A stretch of 64,000 nucleotides of DNA from CADEFX01 sp963806735 (lineage in GTDB: Bacteria > Pseudomonadota > Alphaproteobacteria > Rhizobiales > Hyphomicrobiaceae), in assembly GCA_963806735.1 (NCBI GenBank), contig CAWEBE010000022.1, forward strand, positions 124,001 to 188,000, written 5' to 3'. The position numbers and the translations under genes were made by a program. The notes under the pieces are model-generated. The model did no database searches. It was not told the DNA's origin and was given only the letters and a program-made list of their open reading frames with translations. Every line of letters begins with the position of its first letter. Within the stretch, counting starts at the first letter, position 1. Below, piece after piece: positions 1-8,646 of the stretch.

Positions 1-2
1 TC

Positions 3-1400
3 GCCTCCATCTGGGAGGGCCGCAGCGTCTCAGAATCGGCACTGACTACACGCATCAACGCGGCCCGAAGCGCCATCGGCGACAGCGGCGATCAGCAGCG
101 GCTGATCAAGACGCTTCAGCGCAAGGGTATTCGCTTTATTGGCGCGGTGCGGGAAGAGGACCGGCAGACGGCGGCGGGCGAGCCCAAACCGGTTGCGCTT
201 CCTGATCGACCGTCGATCGCCGTTCTCGCCTTCACGAACATGAGCGGCAACCCGGATCAGGATTATTTCAGCGACGGCATTACTGAGGACATCATCACCG
301 AGCTGTCGCGCTTCTCCGAGCTGCTCGTCATCGCCCGCAATTCGAGCTTCCAATACAAGGGCAAGTCCGTCGATATCCGGCAGGTCGGGCGCGAGTTAGG
401 CGTGCGCTACGTGCTGGAGGGCAGCATTCGCCGCGCCGGCGACCGTATCCGCATCAGCGCCCAACTTATCGACGCAACGACCGGCGCCCACCGGTGGGCC
501 GACCGCTACGACCGCAAGCTCGATGACACGTTTGCCGTCCAGGACGAAGTCGTCAGAACGATCGTGGCTGTGCTTGCGCTGCATGTGAACAAGGCAGAGA
601 CCGAGCGCGCGCTCGCTAAACCGCCCGCGATGTGGCTGGCCTATGACCATTACTTGCGCGCCGCTCATATATTGGCTCTCTTCAATTCCTCGTTCAGCAA
701 AGCAGAGCTTCTGCAGGCGCGGCGCGACTTGGACCAGGCGCTGACCATCGACCCCAACTATGCCCGCGCCCATGCTGCCCTTTCAAGGAGCTCAATGGAG
801 CTGTGGGTTCGTCGATGGGACGACAACTGTCCATGGACTGCGGCCATCGACGCCGCCTATCAGTCAGCCCGCGAGGCGGTGCGGCTGGCCCCGAATCTGT
901 CTGACGCTCACGTGGCGCTCGGCTGGACATTGAGTTACATGCGGCAGTACGAAGCGGCCATCACCGAGTTCGAGCGCGCGACCCAGCTCAATCCAAATTC
1001 CACTGACTATCACTTCGCATTCGCCCTGTTGGTTGCTGGAGAGCCGACTAAGGCCATCCAAACGCTCGAGACGCACATGCGGCTTGATCCGTTCTATCAG
1101 CCGCGCACTACTGCGATGCTGGGATTTGCCTACTACTTGCTCGAGCGCTATCTGGATGCTCTGCCTCACTTGCAGGAAGCGGCGTCTCGTGCCCCCAAGC
1201 ATGGTCACAGCCGTCGCTATTTGGCCGCCACCTATGCCCAGCTGGGTGAGCTCGAAAGGGCCCGGGAGGAGGCCACCGAAGCGCTGCATGTCGAACCTTG
1301 GTTCACAATCAAGCATGGTATCTTCGCGACGATCTGCAAGCGCCCCGAGGATGCCGAACGTTTCAGCGAAGGGCTGCGCAAGGCCGGATTTCCCGAGTGA
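3..1400 (+). CDS. CadC-like winged-helix regulator with TolB-like and TPR regions (5' partial)
   Basis: The reading frame is already open at the window edge. Its first residues (WEGRSVSESALTTRI, then a GIRFIGAV strand) are the recognition helix and wing of an OmpR/CadC-type DNA-binding domain, so the true start lies upstream. The GTG at 147 is internal. A TolB/FlgO-like segment follows, with the family-typical SIAVLAFTNMSG, YFSDGITEDI and YVLEGSIRR motifs, then TPR-like helical repeats to the stop. Such proteins are usually annotated as adenylate cyclase or TPR regulator. The sequence shows a DNA-binding regulator but no cyclase domain. The signal sensed is unknown. Confidence 0.85.
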   Translation, partial: ASIWEGRSVSESALTTRINAARSAIGDSGDQQRLIKTLQRKGIRFIGAVREEDRQTAAGEPKPVALPDRPSIAVLAFTNMSGNPDQDYFSDGITEDIITELSRFSELLVIARNSSFQYKGKSVDIRQVGRELGVRYVLEGSIRRAGDRIRISAQLIDATTGAHRWADRYDRKLDDTFAVQDEVVRTIVAVLALHVNKAETERALAKPPAMWLAYDHYLRAAHILALFNSSFSKAELLQARRDLDQALTIDPNYARAHAALSRSSMELWVRRWDDNCPWTAAIDAAYQSAREAVRLAPNLSDAHVALGWTLSYMRQYEAAITEFERATQLNPNSTDYHFAFALLVAGEPTKAIQTLETHMRLDPFYQPRTTAMLGFAYYLLERYLDALPHLQEAASRAPKHGHSRRYLAATYAQLGELERAREEATEALHVEPWFTIKHGIFATICKRPEDAERFSEGLRKAGFPE

Positions 1401-1569
1401 TGACGCGCTTGCCGGGCGAGCCGATCGTGAATGCTCCGATCATGCGCCGGACAGCTTCAGCCTTTCCGCCACGCTGCCGCGCGGGAATGGCTGCTTCGGG
1501 TCATGATCTGCCGATCTGGAAGCGACCTGGCCACGGCAGCTTTACCTCCAAGACCTGTGAACCGCATGC

Positions 1570-1947
1570 GTGCACGAGGATCAGGAAGGGGCTGGTACGC
1601 GACCTCATCGTCAGCTATCTCCAAGATACGGCTGGCGCGTCCTCGAAGCCGATAGTGCCGAGCAGGCCATTGCCATGCTCAAGGCGGGCCAGCAGATCGA
1701 TATTGTCATCACCGACATCCAGTTGAAGGGCGCGCTGACCGGCTGGGATGTGGCGGAGGCCTTTCGCGCGGCGCAGCCGACGATGCCGATCATCTACGTC
1801 TCAGGGATCGCGCCCGATCCGTCACGGCTGGTGCCGGAGAGCCTGTTCTTCCAGAAGCCCTACGATCCCGCCGCCATCCTGCGATCTTGTCGGCGCTTCA
1901 CGCAGACAGCGGCAGTTGGCCATGACCGACTTGTACAGGGAGCTTGA
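1570..1947 (+). pseudogene. Response-regulator receiver domain with a locally displaced reading frame
   Basis: From about 1630 the frame reads as a normal CheY-like receiver: GWRVLEADSAEQAI, then DIVITDIQL with the phospho-acceptor Asp, IIYVSG with the conserved Ser, and FFQKPYDP with the conserved Lys. Upstream, the expected helix 1 (LVRDLIVSYLQD) is encoded at 1592-1627 in the +1 frame, while the acidic pocket (HEDQEG) is in the main frame. The domain therefore needs two compensating shifts of opposite sign. It could be a decaying gene, a paired sequencing error, or a protein that tolerates a scrambled helix 1. No output domain follows. It overlaps the next gene by 26 nt. Confidence 0.6.
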
Positions 1948-2206
1948 AGACGCCAATCGGCAGGTAGCCGAGTGCCACGAGCGCGTCGAAGATCAAATGG
2001 CCCGTATTCTCAAATTGGAGCGCGAGGGTGATGATCCGAGCGAGGCCAAAACCACGCTGCGCGAGTTCGAATTGGTCCTGGCGAGGATCATCGAGCTTCG
2101 CGAGCATATTGTACACGCTCTGGTAGCCAGCAGCGTATCAGCGGATTCACGCAATAAATCCACCATCGTGGAGAGCGGGCTGTGGGACTTCCGAAAGAAA
2201 CGCTGA
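1922..2206 (+). CDS. Small coiled-coil hypothetical protein
   Basis: 94 residues from the ATG at 1922 (MTDLYRELEDANRQ). It is highly charged and helical, with heptad-like Leu/Ile spacing through the first 70 residues, and has no membrane segment or signal peptide. Its start lies inside the 3' end of the receiver gene, so the two are probably co-transcribed and translationally coupled. I recognise the general type (short proteins beginning with a YREL-type helix next to receivers in Bradyrhizobium relatives) but no function. Confidence 0.6.
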   Translation: MTDLYRELEDANRQVAECHERVEDQMARILKLEREGDDPSEAKTTLREFELVLARIIELREHIVHALVASSVSADSRNKSTIVESGLWDFRKKR

Positions 2207-2467
2207 AGCACCTGGGCAAACTGCTCAGGGAGAAAACGGGTGCGGTGCAGCAAACGCTGCCGCCTCGCTTCCTATGCTTCTCAGCGAACTTGATCCCCGC
2301 AGGGTTAGGGAGCGCGAAGCCCTGCATCGTTTCTGGAAAAGGCGAACGGGTCGGGCGACTGATCGCGACGAGGCGGGCACCAAGTGACGTCGATAGGTAT
2401 TGAACTCTGACTACAGGCAGCCTCCGGCTCATTTCGACTTGTCGTGCCGCTCGCCATCCACAGGCCT

Positions 2468-2731
2468 TCACTTGCGTGAACGCCTTGCGACTTCCGCTTT
2501 GGAAACCTCGCCCGCCGCGACCAAGGCGTCCACGCACGACGGCGACAGCTTTGCACCGTGCGTGCGCATGCAGCGTCGCACAGCGCCTCCTTCCGGATCA
2601 TGCTGACCACAATGCGCGAAGTAGTCAGCTGAGCAGGCTGCCTCCACCCTGGCATCCGCCGCCTCGACGCGCGTTGCGGCGACGGCGAATCCACACATGG
2701 CGACCGCAACTGCAACTTGCATAGTTCGCAT
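2468..2731 (-). CDS. Small secreted cysteine-rich protein
   Basis: 87 residues. It has an N-terminal Sec-type signal peptide (MRTMQVAVAVAMCGFAVAA) with cleavage near residue 25, then a mature domain with four spaced Cys (ACSADYFAHC, RRCMRTHGA, SPSCVDAL). This Cys pattern with a PEG/RRCMR core recurs in short periplasmic proteins of Rhizobiales, function unknown. It stands alone, and no partner is evident. The 260 nt between it and the upstream coiled-coil gene holds nothing I can identify. Confidence 0.7.
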   Translation of the reverse strand: MRTMQVAVAVAMCGFAVAATRVEAADARVEAACSADYFAHCGQHDPEGGAVRRCMRTHGAKLSPSCVDALVAAGEVSKAEVARRSRK

Positions 2732-2883
2732 CAGAGACTCCTAAACCTCATCTCCAGTCGATTGGGAGATCTGGATGTTCTTGGCTTGGCCTGGTTAGGG
2801 CGAAAACCTGCCCGCGACGCCTTTGGTTCCCCTGCCCAGACTTCGAGGCTGGAACAGCGTCTAGGGCTCCGCGTTCCTGGACC

Positions 2884-3453
2884 ATGGCGATTGTTGAGAA
2901 AGCCCAGTCAATTATCGAGAAGGCCAAGGCGTTCGCAGCCACCAAGCACGCCGGTCAGAGGCGCAAGTACACCGACGAGCCCTACGCCGCCCACCTCCTG
3001 GCCGTGGTTGGGATTCTGGCGCAGCACGGTGTCAGGGACCCGAACAACTTGGCCGCTGCCTATCTGCACGACACGGTGGAGGACACCGAGACCACCGTTG
3101 CCGAGATATTGGAGGCCTTCAACGCGCCTGTCGCCGAGCTGGTCTACTGGCTCACCGACACCGAAACGGGCAACCGCAGTGTCCGCATGATGATGGCGGC
3201 GTGGCGTCTTGGCCGTGCGCCTTGGCACGCCAAGCTCATCAAGCTGGCCGACATCATCGATAATTCTAATTCCAGCAACATCGTCGCGCACGATCCAGGC
3301 TTTGCACCCACGTTCCTGGCCGAGAAAAAGCAGGTGCTGGCCCAGATGGTACGCTGGGAAGGTCAGCGCCTTGAGGTGCTGCCGCTGTTCAAGGAAGCCG
3401 CCAAGCTGGCCTGCGCGCCCGAGGTCGATCTGGCCGCGCAGAAAGCCGGGTAA
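2884..3453 (+). CDS. HD-domain phosphohydrolase (SpoT/MESH1-like)
   Basis: 189 residues, all one HD domain. Metal ligands are visible as the His in KHAGQRRK, the HD of AYLHDTVEDT and the Asp of KLADIIDN, in the order found in RelA/SpoT hydrolase domains and stand-alone MESH1-type enzymes. There is no synthetase or TGS domain. The likely role is hydrolysis of a nucleotide, possibly (p)ppGpp or related, in the cytoplasm. The fold assignment is firm and the substrate is inference. The start at ATG 2884 fits the domain boundary. Confidence 0.8.
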   Translation: MAIVEKAQSIIEKAKAFAATKHAGQRRKYTDEPYAAHLLAVVGILAQHGVRDPNNLAAAYLHDTVEDTETTVAEILEAFNAPVAELVYWLTDTETGNRSVRMMMAAWRLGRAPWHAKLIKLADIIDNSNSSNIVAHDPGFAPTFLAEKKQVLAQMVRWEGQRLEVLPLFKEAAKLACAPEVDLAAQKAG

Positions 3454-3497
3454 ACGAAGAGCCTCGCTGCTTGGAAGGATGCGGCATCCAGCTCGGG

Positions 3498-3953
3498 TCA
3501 TTCCTTCCGTTTGCGGTTTGAAAATCGTTCTACCCAACCAACCGCAAACAGCATCAGCAGCGAGAGCGGAATGGCAACCGCAATCGTTCGCCAAGCTCCA
3601 AGTCCACATGCCACGCCAAGCGCAGCACTGAGCCATACGGTCGCCGCCGTGGTCAGCCCCTCGACCGTGCCCGCCTGCGCATTACGAAGAATGACGCCAG
3701 CGCCGACGAAGCTGATGCCAGCCATGACGCCTTGGATGATGCCTTGCACGACGCGGCTTAGGGCATCTGAGTTCTCCGCCATGCCGGGCACTTGAATGCC
3801 CGCAACGCTGACCACGGCGGCCCCGAGGGAGACGAGGCCGAGCGTGCGGACCCCAATCGGCTTGCCCGCCAAGTCGCGATTGAGGCCGATGATCCCGCCT
3901 GCACCGGCAGCCGTTGAGAGCCGCAGGATCACGTCGCCAACTCCCAATTCCAC
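3498..3953 (-). CDS. MgtC/SapB-family membrane protein
   Basis: 151 residues with four hydrophobic segments. The family core is clear: GGIIGLNRDLAGKPIGVRT (Arg/Asp-containing loop), then GISFVGAGVILR and GLTTAATVWLSAALG. MgtC-type inner-membrane proteins are linked to Mg2+ limitation and modulation of ATP synthase. The length is near that of a minimal MgtC without the C-terminal ACT-like domain. It lies 3 nt downstream of the DUF4167-like gene on the same strand and may be co-transcribed with it. Confidence 0.88.
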   Translation of the reverse strand: MELGVGDVILRLSTAAGAGGIIGLNRDLAGKPIGVRTLGLVSLGAAVVSVAGIQVPGMAENSDALSRVVQGIIQGVMAGISFVGAGVILRNAQAGTVEGLTTAATVWLSAALGVACGLGAWRTIAVAIPLSLLMLFAVGWVERFSNRKRKE

Positions 3954-3956
3954 GCC

Positions 3957-4184
3957 TCACACCCTTTCCCGCGTTTGCCGGAGGTAATGCTCGGCGTGCT
4001 GGTAGTAGTTCTCGGTCGCGATCTCGTCGCCGCTCGGGGCCGCATCGCGCGCCAGCGCAAGGTAGTGTTCATAGCGCTCCTTGGGATTGCTCGGGACAGC
4101 TCGGCGATCACCGCTGCCGCTGGACAAACGCTGTCGGCCTATCGGATGGGATCGGCGACCCTGAATGTGTCGGGTCTTATACAT
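3957..4184 (-). CDS. Short DUF4167-domain protein
   Basis: 75 residues. An Arg-rich N terminus is followed by the DUF4167 core: NPKERYEHYLALARDAA, then GDEIATENYYQHAEHYLR. Family members in Alphaproteobacteria are usually over 150 residues, with a long low-complexity tail proposed to bind nucleic acid. This copy is little more than the core, so it may be a truncated paralogue of a full-length gene elsewhere. It is followed after 3 nt by the MgtC gene. Confidence 0.7.
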   Translation of the reverse strand: MYKTRHIQGRRSHPIGRQRLSSGSGDRRAVPSNPKERYEHYLALARDAAPSGDEIATENYYQHAEHYLRQTRERV

Positions 4185-4221
4185 TCTGTTTCCTGGCTAA
4201 GGGCCAGCCTCAACGGTAATT

Positions 4222-4413
4222 CTACCCGCTGCGCCACGTGGTTGTGCCTTTGCAGCGCGGACATACGCGTTCACCTGCCCACGCGCTTTGAAACCGGGAA
4301 CGGCAGATCAGGCAGTTGCGGGTCTTCGGCGCTGGGCTGTGCTCTGGCTCTGGCTTTCTGTATCGGTCGGAGCCTATCGACCGGCGTTCCTCGTTCTTCA
4401 ACACGGTTGACAC
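4222..4413 (-). CDS. Small zinc-ribbon-like protein
   Basis: 63 residues. The C-terminal half carries two CxxC knuckles (NCLICRSRF and RVCPRCKGT) 14-15 residues apart, a typical rubredoxin-like zinc ribbon, ending in a WRSG tail. The N-terminal half is polar and probably disordered. Short proteins of this pattern are common in Rhizobiales, with no known function. Codon use and cysteine spacing argue for a real gene although it is short. Confidence 0.6.
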   Translation of the reverse strand: MSTVLKNEERRSIGSDRYRKPEPEHSPAPKTRNCLICRSRFQSAWAGERVCPRCKGTTTWRSG

Positions 4414-4518
4414 GTCAGTTGGGGTTCACGGCTCGAACACGCTGGCGCAGCGCGTTGTAGTTGATGAGCCTGCATCGGACCGGATGCATGTAGGTCAGCC
4501 ATCGTACAAACTTCCGAC

Positions 4519-4719
4519 TCACTTCCGCAAGCCACAACGCTCTTCAGGGTGCGCTTCGCAGATGAGGTCTCGGAGTTGTTTACGCAGCAGCGGGCCTACC
4601 ACCGTCCGTGGATCAAGACCTTCGCGGTCAAGCTGGAGTCGGATGTCTTCGAGAGAAGAAAACTGGCCGGAGCGCGCTAGCTCAAAAGCGCGTTCGAGCG
4701 CAGTGGGCTGTATAGCCAT
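4519..4719 (-). CDS. Small conserved hypothetical protein
   Basis: 66 residues if started at the ATG at 4719 (MAIQPTALERAFELARS). The open frame extends further upstream but the extra part is low-quality sequence. The body (GQFSSLEDIRLQLDREG) is helical and resembles short Rhizobiales proteins of the ALERAFELA type with a degenerate helix-turn-helix look. It may be a small nucleic-acid-binding or regulatory protein, which is inference only. Confidence 0.6.
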   Translation of the reverse strand: MAIQPTALERAFELARSGQFSSLEDIRLQLDREGLDPRTVVGPLLRKQLRDLICEAHPEERCGLRK

Positions 4720-4989
4720 GGTGCCAAACTCCTCAAGTGGCACCGCAAATAACGAACGGCTTGGCGCGAAAGTTCCGAGAAGCCTCCAGTTTCGCGGCCG
4801 ACCAGATGCCACTAGGGAGCAGCAGCGCGCGTTGCAACGACAGGGGGAACTGGGACAACCCCTTGCGCCACCACTCCCCACAGGGAAACGCCGATCACCA
4901 GCTGCGTGATCCACCCTCGTTCAAAACGCTCAAACCTCTTTGGCGACATCGAGCGCCCCCAAGACGATGTAGCGATTGCTGGGTTGGCG

Positions 4990-5235
4990 TCACTTGTTGC
5001 TCGGGCTCTGCGGTGGTGCGCCGGGCGTGACCGCAGGCGGTTGATTGCTGCGTCCCGTCTTGGTGGCGTCGGTGTCGCCAATCCAGTCGCCGAGCGCGTA
5101 GATGCCAACCAGGATGAGCAAGATGAGGACCAGCGCGGGTCCGATAAACGCATAACCGGTGTCGCTATGGGAAAGCGGAATCGGCTCCGGGCTCCGGGAA
5201 TGCGATCCCGAGGGTTGTCGTTGGCTGCCATGCAA
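4990..5235 (-). CDS. Single-pass membrane hypothetical protein
   Basis: 81 residues. It has a polar Ser/His-rich N terminus, one strongly hydrophobic helix (FIGPALVLILLILVGIYAL, about residues 30-48), then an acidic and Pro-rich tail. The organisation suggests a small inner-membrane protein with both ends disordered. No family is recognised. The following 5236-5503 contains no gene or clear signal that I can see. Confidence 0.55.
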   Translation of the reverse strand: MHGSQRQPSGSHSRSPEPIPLSHSDTGYAFIGPALVLILLILVGIYALGDWIGDTDATKTGRSNQPPAVTPGAPPQSPSNK

Positions 5236-5503
5236 GCCTCCCAGGTGAAGCTGTTGTCATGGCAGAAACCGAGATTTCGCGGCTCGTGTTCCCGTCTTAA
5301 CCTTGGCCTAAGCCTTGGCCACGGAACATCCTTTGCGCTTCGCCGTTATGCTGCGTTCGCCCGCAGCTATTTGCGTCCACCGCGCCGGGAGGGCGGTGCT
5401 ACGCATTGCTCGACGGCTGTAGGTCAGAAAGGGCGTTGATGCCAGGAGGCTGACCCTGCCCAGCCCAAGTACAGCATCAGAACACAAGGCCGACCTGTCC
5501 TTC

Positions 5504-6517
5504 GTGCGCCGTGTTTTCATCGTCGTCGCTGTCGCGACACTGGTCGCTGCGGTATGGGCGCTCTCAGACATTCTTCTCCTGCTGTTCGGCTCCGTGCTCT
5601 TTGCCGTCATGCTGCACGCCATCGGTGCGCCACTCCAGGCGCGGTTTGGGCTCAGGCCTATTCCAGCCCTGGCGCTCGCGGGCAGCAGCCTTCTCGTGCT
5701 GCTGGTCGTGGCGGCCTTTTATCTCGGCCCGGAGCTTGCGCGTGAGATGCGCAACGTGGCCACCATGCTCCCGGACGCTGCCAACCGCGTGGTTGGATAC
5801 TTCCGGCTCGGCACCATGGCCGATCTGATCAGGGATGGGACTGCCGTCTCGGCGCTGGGCGGGCTGGCTTCCCGCGTCATCGCCTGGAGCACGACCATCG
5901 CCGGGGCGCTAGGATCATGTCTGCTCGTTGTGTTCGGCGGCATCTATCTCGCCATTGACCCGCGTCTGTATCGCGACGGCCTGCTCAAGCTGGTTCCGCC
6001 CGCCATACAGCCCAACGTCCATGCCACGCTGGATGACGCAGGCGTAGCGCTCAAGGGTTGGCTGCGGGGGCAGGCTCTGGCCATGCTGCTCGTTGGGGTA
6101 TTCACAGGGCTCGGGCTGTGGCTGGTCGGTGTACCCTCGGCGTTTGCCTTGGGCTTCATCGCGGGCATCGCCGAGTTCGTGCCCATCATCGGCCCGATCC
6201 TCGCCGCCATCCCCGCACTGCTGATCGCCAGCAGCCAGGACCTGCAAACGGTCCTGCTGGCTCTGGCCGTGCTGGTTGTGGTGCAGCAGGTCGAGAGCAA
6301 TCTTATCATGCCGCTGATCGCCGACCGCATGGTCTCCATCGCACCTGCTGTTGGCCTGTTTGCCGTGGTGGCCATGGGCGTGCTGTTCGGTCCGCTCGGG
6401 CTGCTGCTCGGATTTCCCCTTGCCATCGTGTTCGACGTGGCGGTACGGCGGCTCTACGTGCGCGACACGCTCGGTCAGCCCGTCCAGATCGTGGGCAAGC
6501 CCCCGCAAGGCCCCTAA
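5504..6517 (+). CDS. AI-2E-family (PerM/TqsA-like) membrane transporter
   Basis: About 337 residues with seven to eight membrane helices. Family hallmarks are the N-terminal helix pair ending LLLLFGSVLFAV, the central GLWLVGVPSAFALGF followed by GIAEFVPIIGPILA, and the late QQVESNLIMPLI motif. AI-2E proteins export or take up small solutes, and the substrate is not predictable. The frame is open back to 5423 with no ATG, so GTG 5504 is the best annotated start. A CTG at 5450 behind an AGGAGG-like site (5444-5449) would add 18 residues that also look family-like. Confidence 0.88.
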   Translation: MRRVFIVVAVATLVAAVWALSDILLLLFGSVLFAVMLHAIGAPLQARFGLRPIPALALAGSSLLVLLVVAAFYLGPELAREMRNVATMLPDAANRVVGYFRLGTMADLIRDGTAVSALGGLASRVIAWSTTIAGALGSCLLVVFGGIYLAIDPRLYRDGLLKLVPPAIQPNVHATLDDAGVALKGWLRGQALAMLLVGVFTGLGLWLVGVPSAFALGFIAGIAEFVPIIGPILAAIPALLIASSQDLQTVLLALAVLVVVQQVESNLIMPLIADRMVSIAPAVGLFAVVAMGVLFGPLGLLLGFPLAIVFDVAVRRLYVRDTLGQPVQIVGKPPQGP

Positions 6518-6735
6518 ATCAGGATCGGCCAACGCGGGCGGCCGGTCGGCGCACGGGCGGGCCATGGCCAAGCGGGTGCAGTAGGGCAATCCCTTGCATC
6601 TGAGTGGGTGTCATCAATGCAAGCTTGCATCGGGCTCAGGCAGACCCAGATGCAATGGCCCTGAGGCTAGTTTTGGGATGGCGTCAAGGTGTACTCAGAT
6701 GCAAGCGCGGGGTGGTGGCGCGTCACCCGTTGGTG
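6518..6735. other. Gene-free gap between convergent genes with a perfect 14-bp palindrome
   Basis: No coding signal. At 6617-6630 there is a perfect palindrome ATGCAAGCTTGCAT, and the half-site ATGCAA recurs near 6650 and 6698. The location between two gene 3' ends is unusual for an operator, and there is no T-run for a terminator. Confidence 0.35.
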
Positions 6736-7641
6736 CTAACCCACTCGCTGACGCAGGAGCTTTGCAATGTGCAGCACTCGCTGCGCCATGAGAGCGATGT
6801 CGAGCGCGATAAATTCTCCGTCAACGAATGCAGTACCCTGGCCCGCCGCTTTAGCATCGGCGTAGGCGGCAGCAATACGCTCGGCTCGCGCCACCTCCGG
6901 CGGGCTCGGCGTGAAAACCTCGTTCACCGCTACAATCTGATTGGGGTGAAAGATCAGCTTGCCAGAAAAGCCCAATTCGCGCGCAATCAGAGCGTCCGCC
7001 CGGGTCGCTGCCGCATCCTTGACCGCGGTAAAGTAGGCGGCATCGATGGCGTCGATACCGACGGCGGAAGCCGCCGCAATAGTCAGAGCGCGTGGCACGG
7101 CAAGTGCACGCTCGGTCACCTTAGAACCGGTGGCCGCGGTGTAATCTCCTGAGCCAAAGAATAGCGCCGACGTGCGCGAAGAGGCCTCCGCAATGGGCAG
7201 GGCGTTGAGGAGACCTCGCGGTGTCTCGATCGTGACAATGATCTCTGTCTGTCGCTGCACGCCAAATTGGGCCTCAGTGCGGTCAAGCCAGTCCGCAAGA
7301 GCGCGCACATCTCCGGCAGCTTCGACCTTCGGCAGGAAGATGGTCTCCACATGACTAAGGGTCAGGCACTCCAGGTCATCGGTAAAATGCCGAGACTTGA
7401 CAGCGTTGATGCGAACGATACGTTCACGCCAGCCAAAATCGCAGTGCGCGAGCGCATCACGGAGGTGCCGTCTGGCCATCGCTTTTTCTGCGTCACCGAC
7501 GCCATCCTCCAGGTCGAGGACTACGCCATCAACTGGAAACTCGCAGGCCTTGGCAACACGATGGGGTTGGTTTGCAGGCGTGATCAAGAGTGAGCGGCGA
7601 ATACGCCTTTCCCAGCTCCTGCCGCTGATGGGCACTGTCAC
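6736..7641 (-). CDS. CitE-like HpcH/HpaI-family lyase
   Basis: 301 residues, the full length of a CitE-type protein. Visible motifs are RRSLLITPAN at the start, VVLDLEDGVG (Asp/Glu metal and substrate region), TIFLPKVE, VTIETPRGLLN with the metal-binding Glu, LFFGSGDYTAA, and KLIFHPNQI. These proteins cleave or ligate acyl-CoA or oxoacid substrates through a TIM barrel. It is transcribed toward the AI-2E gene and lies just downstream of the isochorismatase-like gene on the same strand, so both probably belong to the catabolic island at 6.7-20.8 kb. Confidence 0.85.
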   Translation of the reverse strand: MTVPISGRSWERRIRRSLLITPANQPHRVAKACEFPVDGVVLDLEDGVGDAEKAMARRHLRDALAHCDFGWRERIVRINAVKSRHFTDDLECLTLSHVETIFLPKVEAAGDVRALADWLDRTEAQFGVQRQTEIIVTIETPRGLLNALPIAEASSRTSALFFGSGDYTAATGSKVTERALAVPRALTIAAASAVGIDAIDAAYFTAVKDAAATRADALIARELGFSGKLIFHPNQIVAVNEVFTPSPPEVARAERIAAAYADAKAAGQGTAFVDGEFIALDIALMAQRVLHIAKLLRQRVG

Positions 7642-7683
7642 TGTCGCAGCTCCACCGGTAACCTACAGCGAACAGTCGTAAGC

Positions 7684-8340
7684 TCAAGCGACCCGATTAG
7701 CGAGGCCTGCAAGGAAGGTCATAACCTCCTTTTTTGCGACCACGTCGCCGTACTTGGCGTTGATATCGAACAAGTTGGCATCGTGCGGAGCCTCGTGCCG
7801 GTCGCCGACGCACTCGCGCGGCACAATCACTCGGTAGCCATATTGTATGCCGTCGATGGCCGCAGCGCGCACGCAGCCGCTGGTCGAGCAACCCGTCAGT
7901 ATCAGCGTATCCACACCAAGACCCGACAGCGTCGATGCGAGCGTCGTGCCATAGAAGCAGCTCGGATAGTTCTTGACGATGACAAGGTCCTCGGGGGCCG
8001 GTGAGATGCGTGGATCGATCTCAGTGAGCGGCTCGCCGGCCACGAACTTCCGCAACGCCGGCACCTTCTTGATGAAAAGACCGCCGTCCATGCCAGTGGG
8101 GTGATAGAGAACTTTGGTATAGATGATCGGCACGCGGACCCCGCGTGCTGCCGCGAGCAGGCCGCCCACCGTCGCGTCCACAGCGTCCACTACACCTTGT
8201 CCGAAGAAGGCTGCCGTCTTGGTGGTGTACGCCTTAATGAAATCGATCACCAGGACGCAGGGGCGCTCGCCAAAACCGATGCGACTATCAAATACACCTT
8301 TGTAGTTCGCCTCACGGGTCTGGCTCATCATTGGCTCCAA
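7684..8340 (-). CDS. Isochorismatase-family hydrolase, N-carbamoylsarcosine-amidase-like
   Basis: 218 residues. The Asp-Lys-Cys triad of the cysteine-hydrolase family is visible: Asp33 in VLVIDFIKAY, Lys123 in LVIVKNYPS, and nucleophile Cys156 in GCSTSGCVRAAA. The GDRHEAPHDANLFDI segment near the end is typical of the N-carbamoylsarcosine amidase branch, which releases CO2 and ammonia from N-carbamoyl amino acids. The start could be the Met at 8340, 8331 or 8328. The neighbouring amidases and importer support a role in breaking down a carbamoyl compound (inference). Confidence 0.85.
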   Translation of the reverse strand: MEPMMSQTREANYKGVFDSRIGFGERPCVLVIDFIKAYTTKTAAFFGQGVVDAVDATVGGLLAAARGVRVPIIYTKVLYHPTGMDGGLFIKKVPALRKFVAGEPLTEIDPRISPAPEDLVIVKNYPSCFYGTTLASTLSGLGVDTLILTGCSTSGCVRAAAIDGIQYGYRVIVPRECVGDRHEAPHDANLFDINAKYGDVVAKKEVMTFLAGLANRVA

Positions 8341-8646
8341 GGGTGCATGATCCTGGCTTGGCTTGTGACCTTACGGCCGGCCGCGCTCGAAAGAAACGGC
8401 CTTGCGAGCGATGGCTGGCCTCGGTCGGCAGGGATGGATCCAAAGGCGGAAGAACGTTCGGCTGTTCGAGCGCGAGCCGAATACGCGGATTGCACTAAAA
8501 GCCATCAAAGAATGCCTTTGAGTAGGAGTTTCCGGGCAGAGCGCTCGGCCGTTCTGGCATTGACAGGCCCTAAAGCAATGCCCGTAATGTCGGATGCCTG
8601 AATTGCCGTCGCCCGCGTCGCGAAACGGCTTGGGAGGCACAAGGAA
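8341..8646. other. Divergent intergenic region, probable promoter zone
   Basis: About 306 nt between the minus-strand hydrolase and the plus-strand AtzG-like gene, so it must hold promoters for both directions. I could not identify confident -35/-10 boxes. A short open stretch near 8449-8523 (reading RKNVRLFEREPNTRI in one frame) looks protein-like but has no start codon and no homologue I recognise, and may be a gene remnant. Confidence 0.3.
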
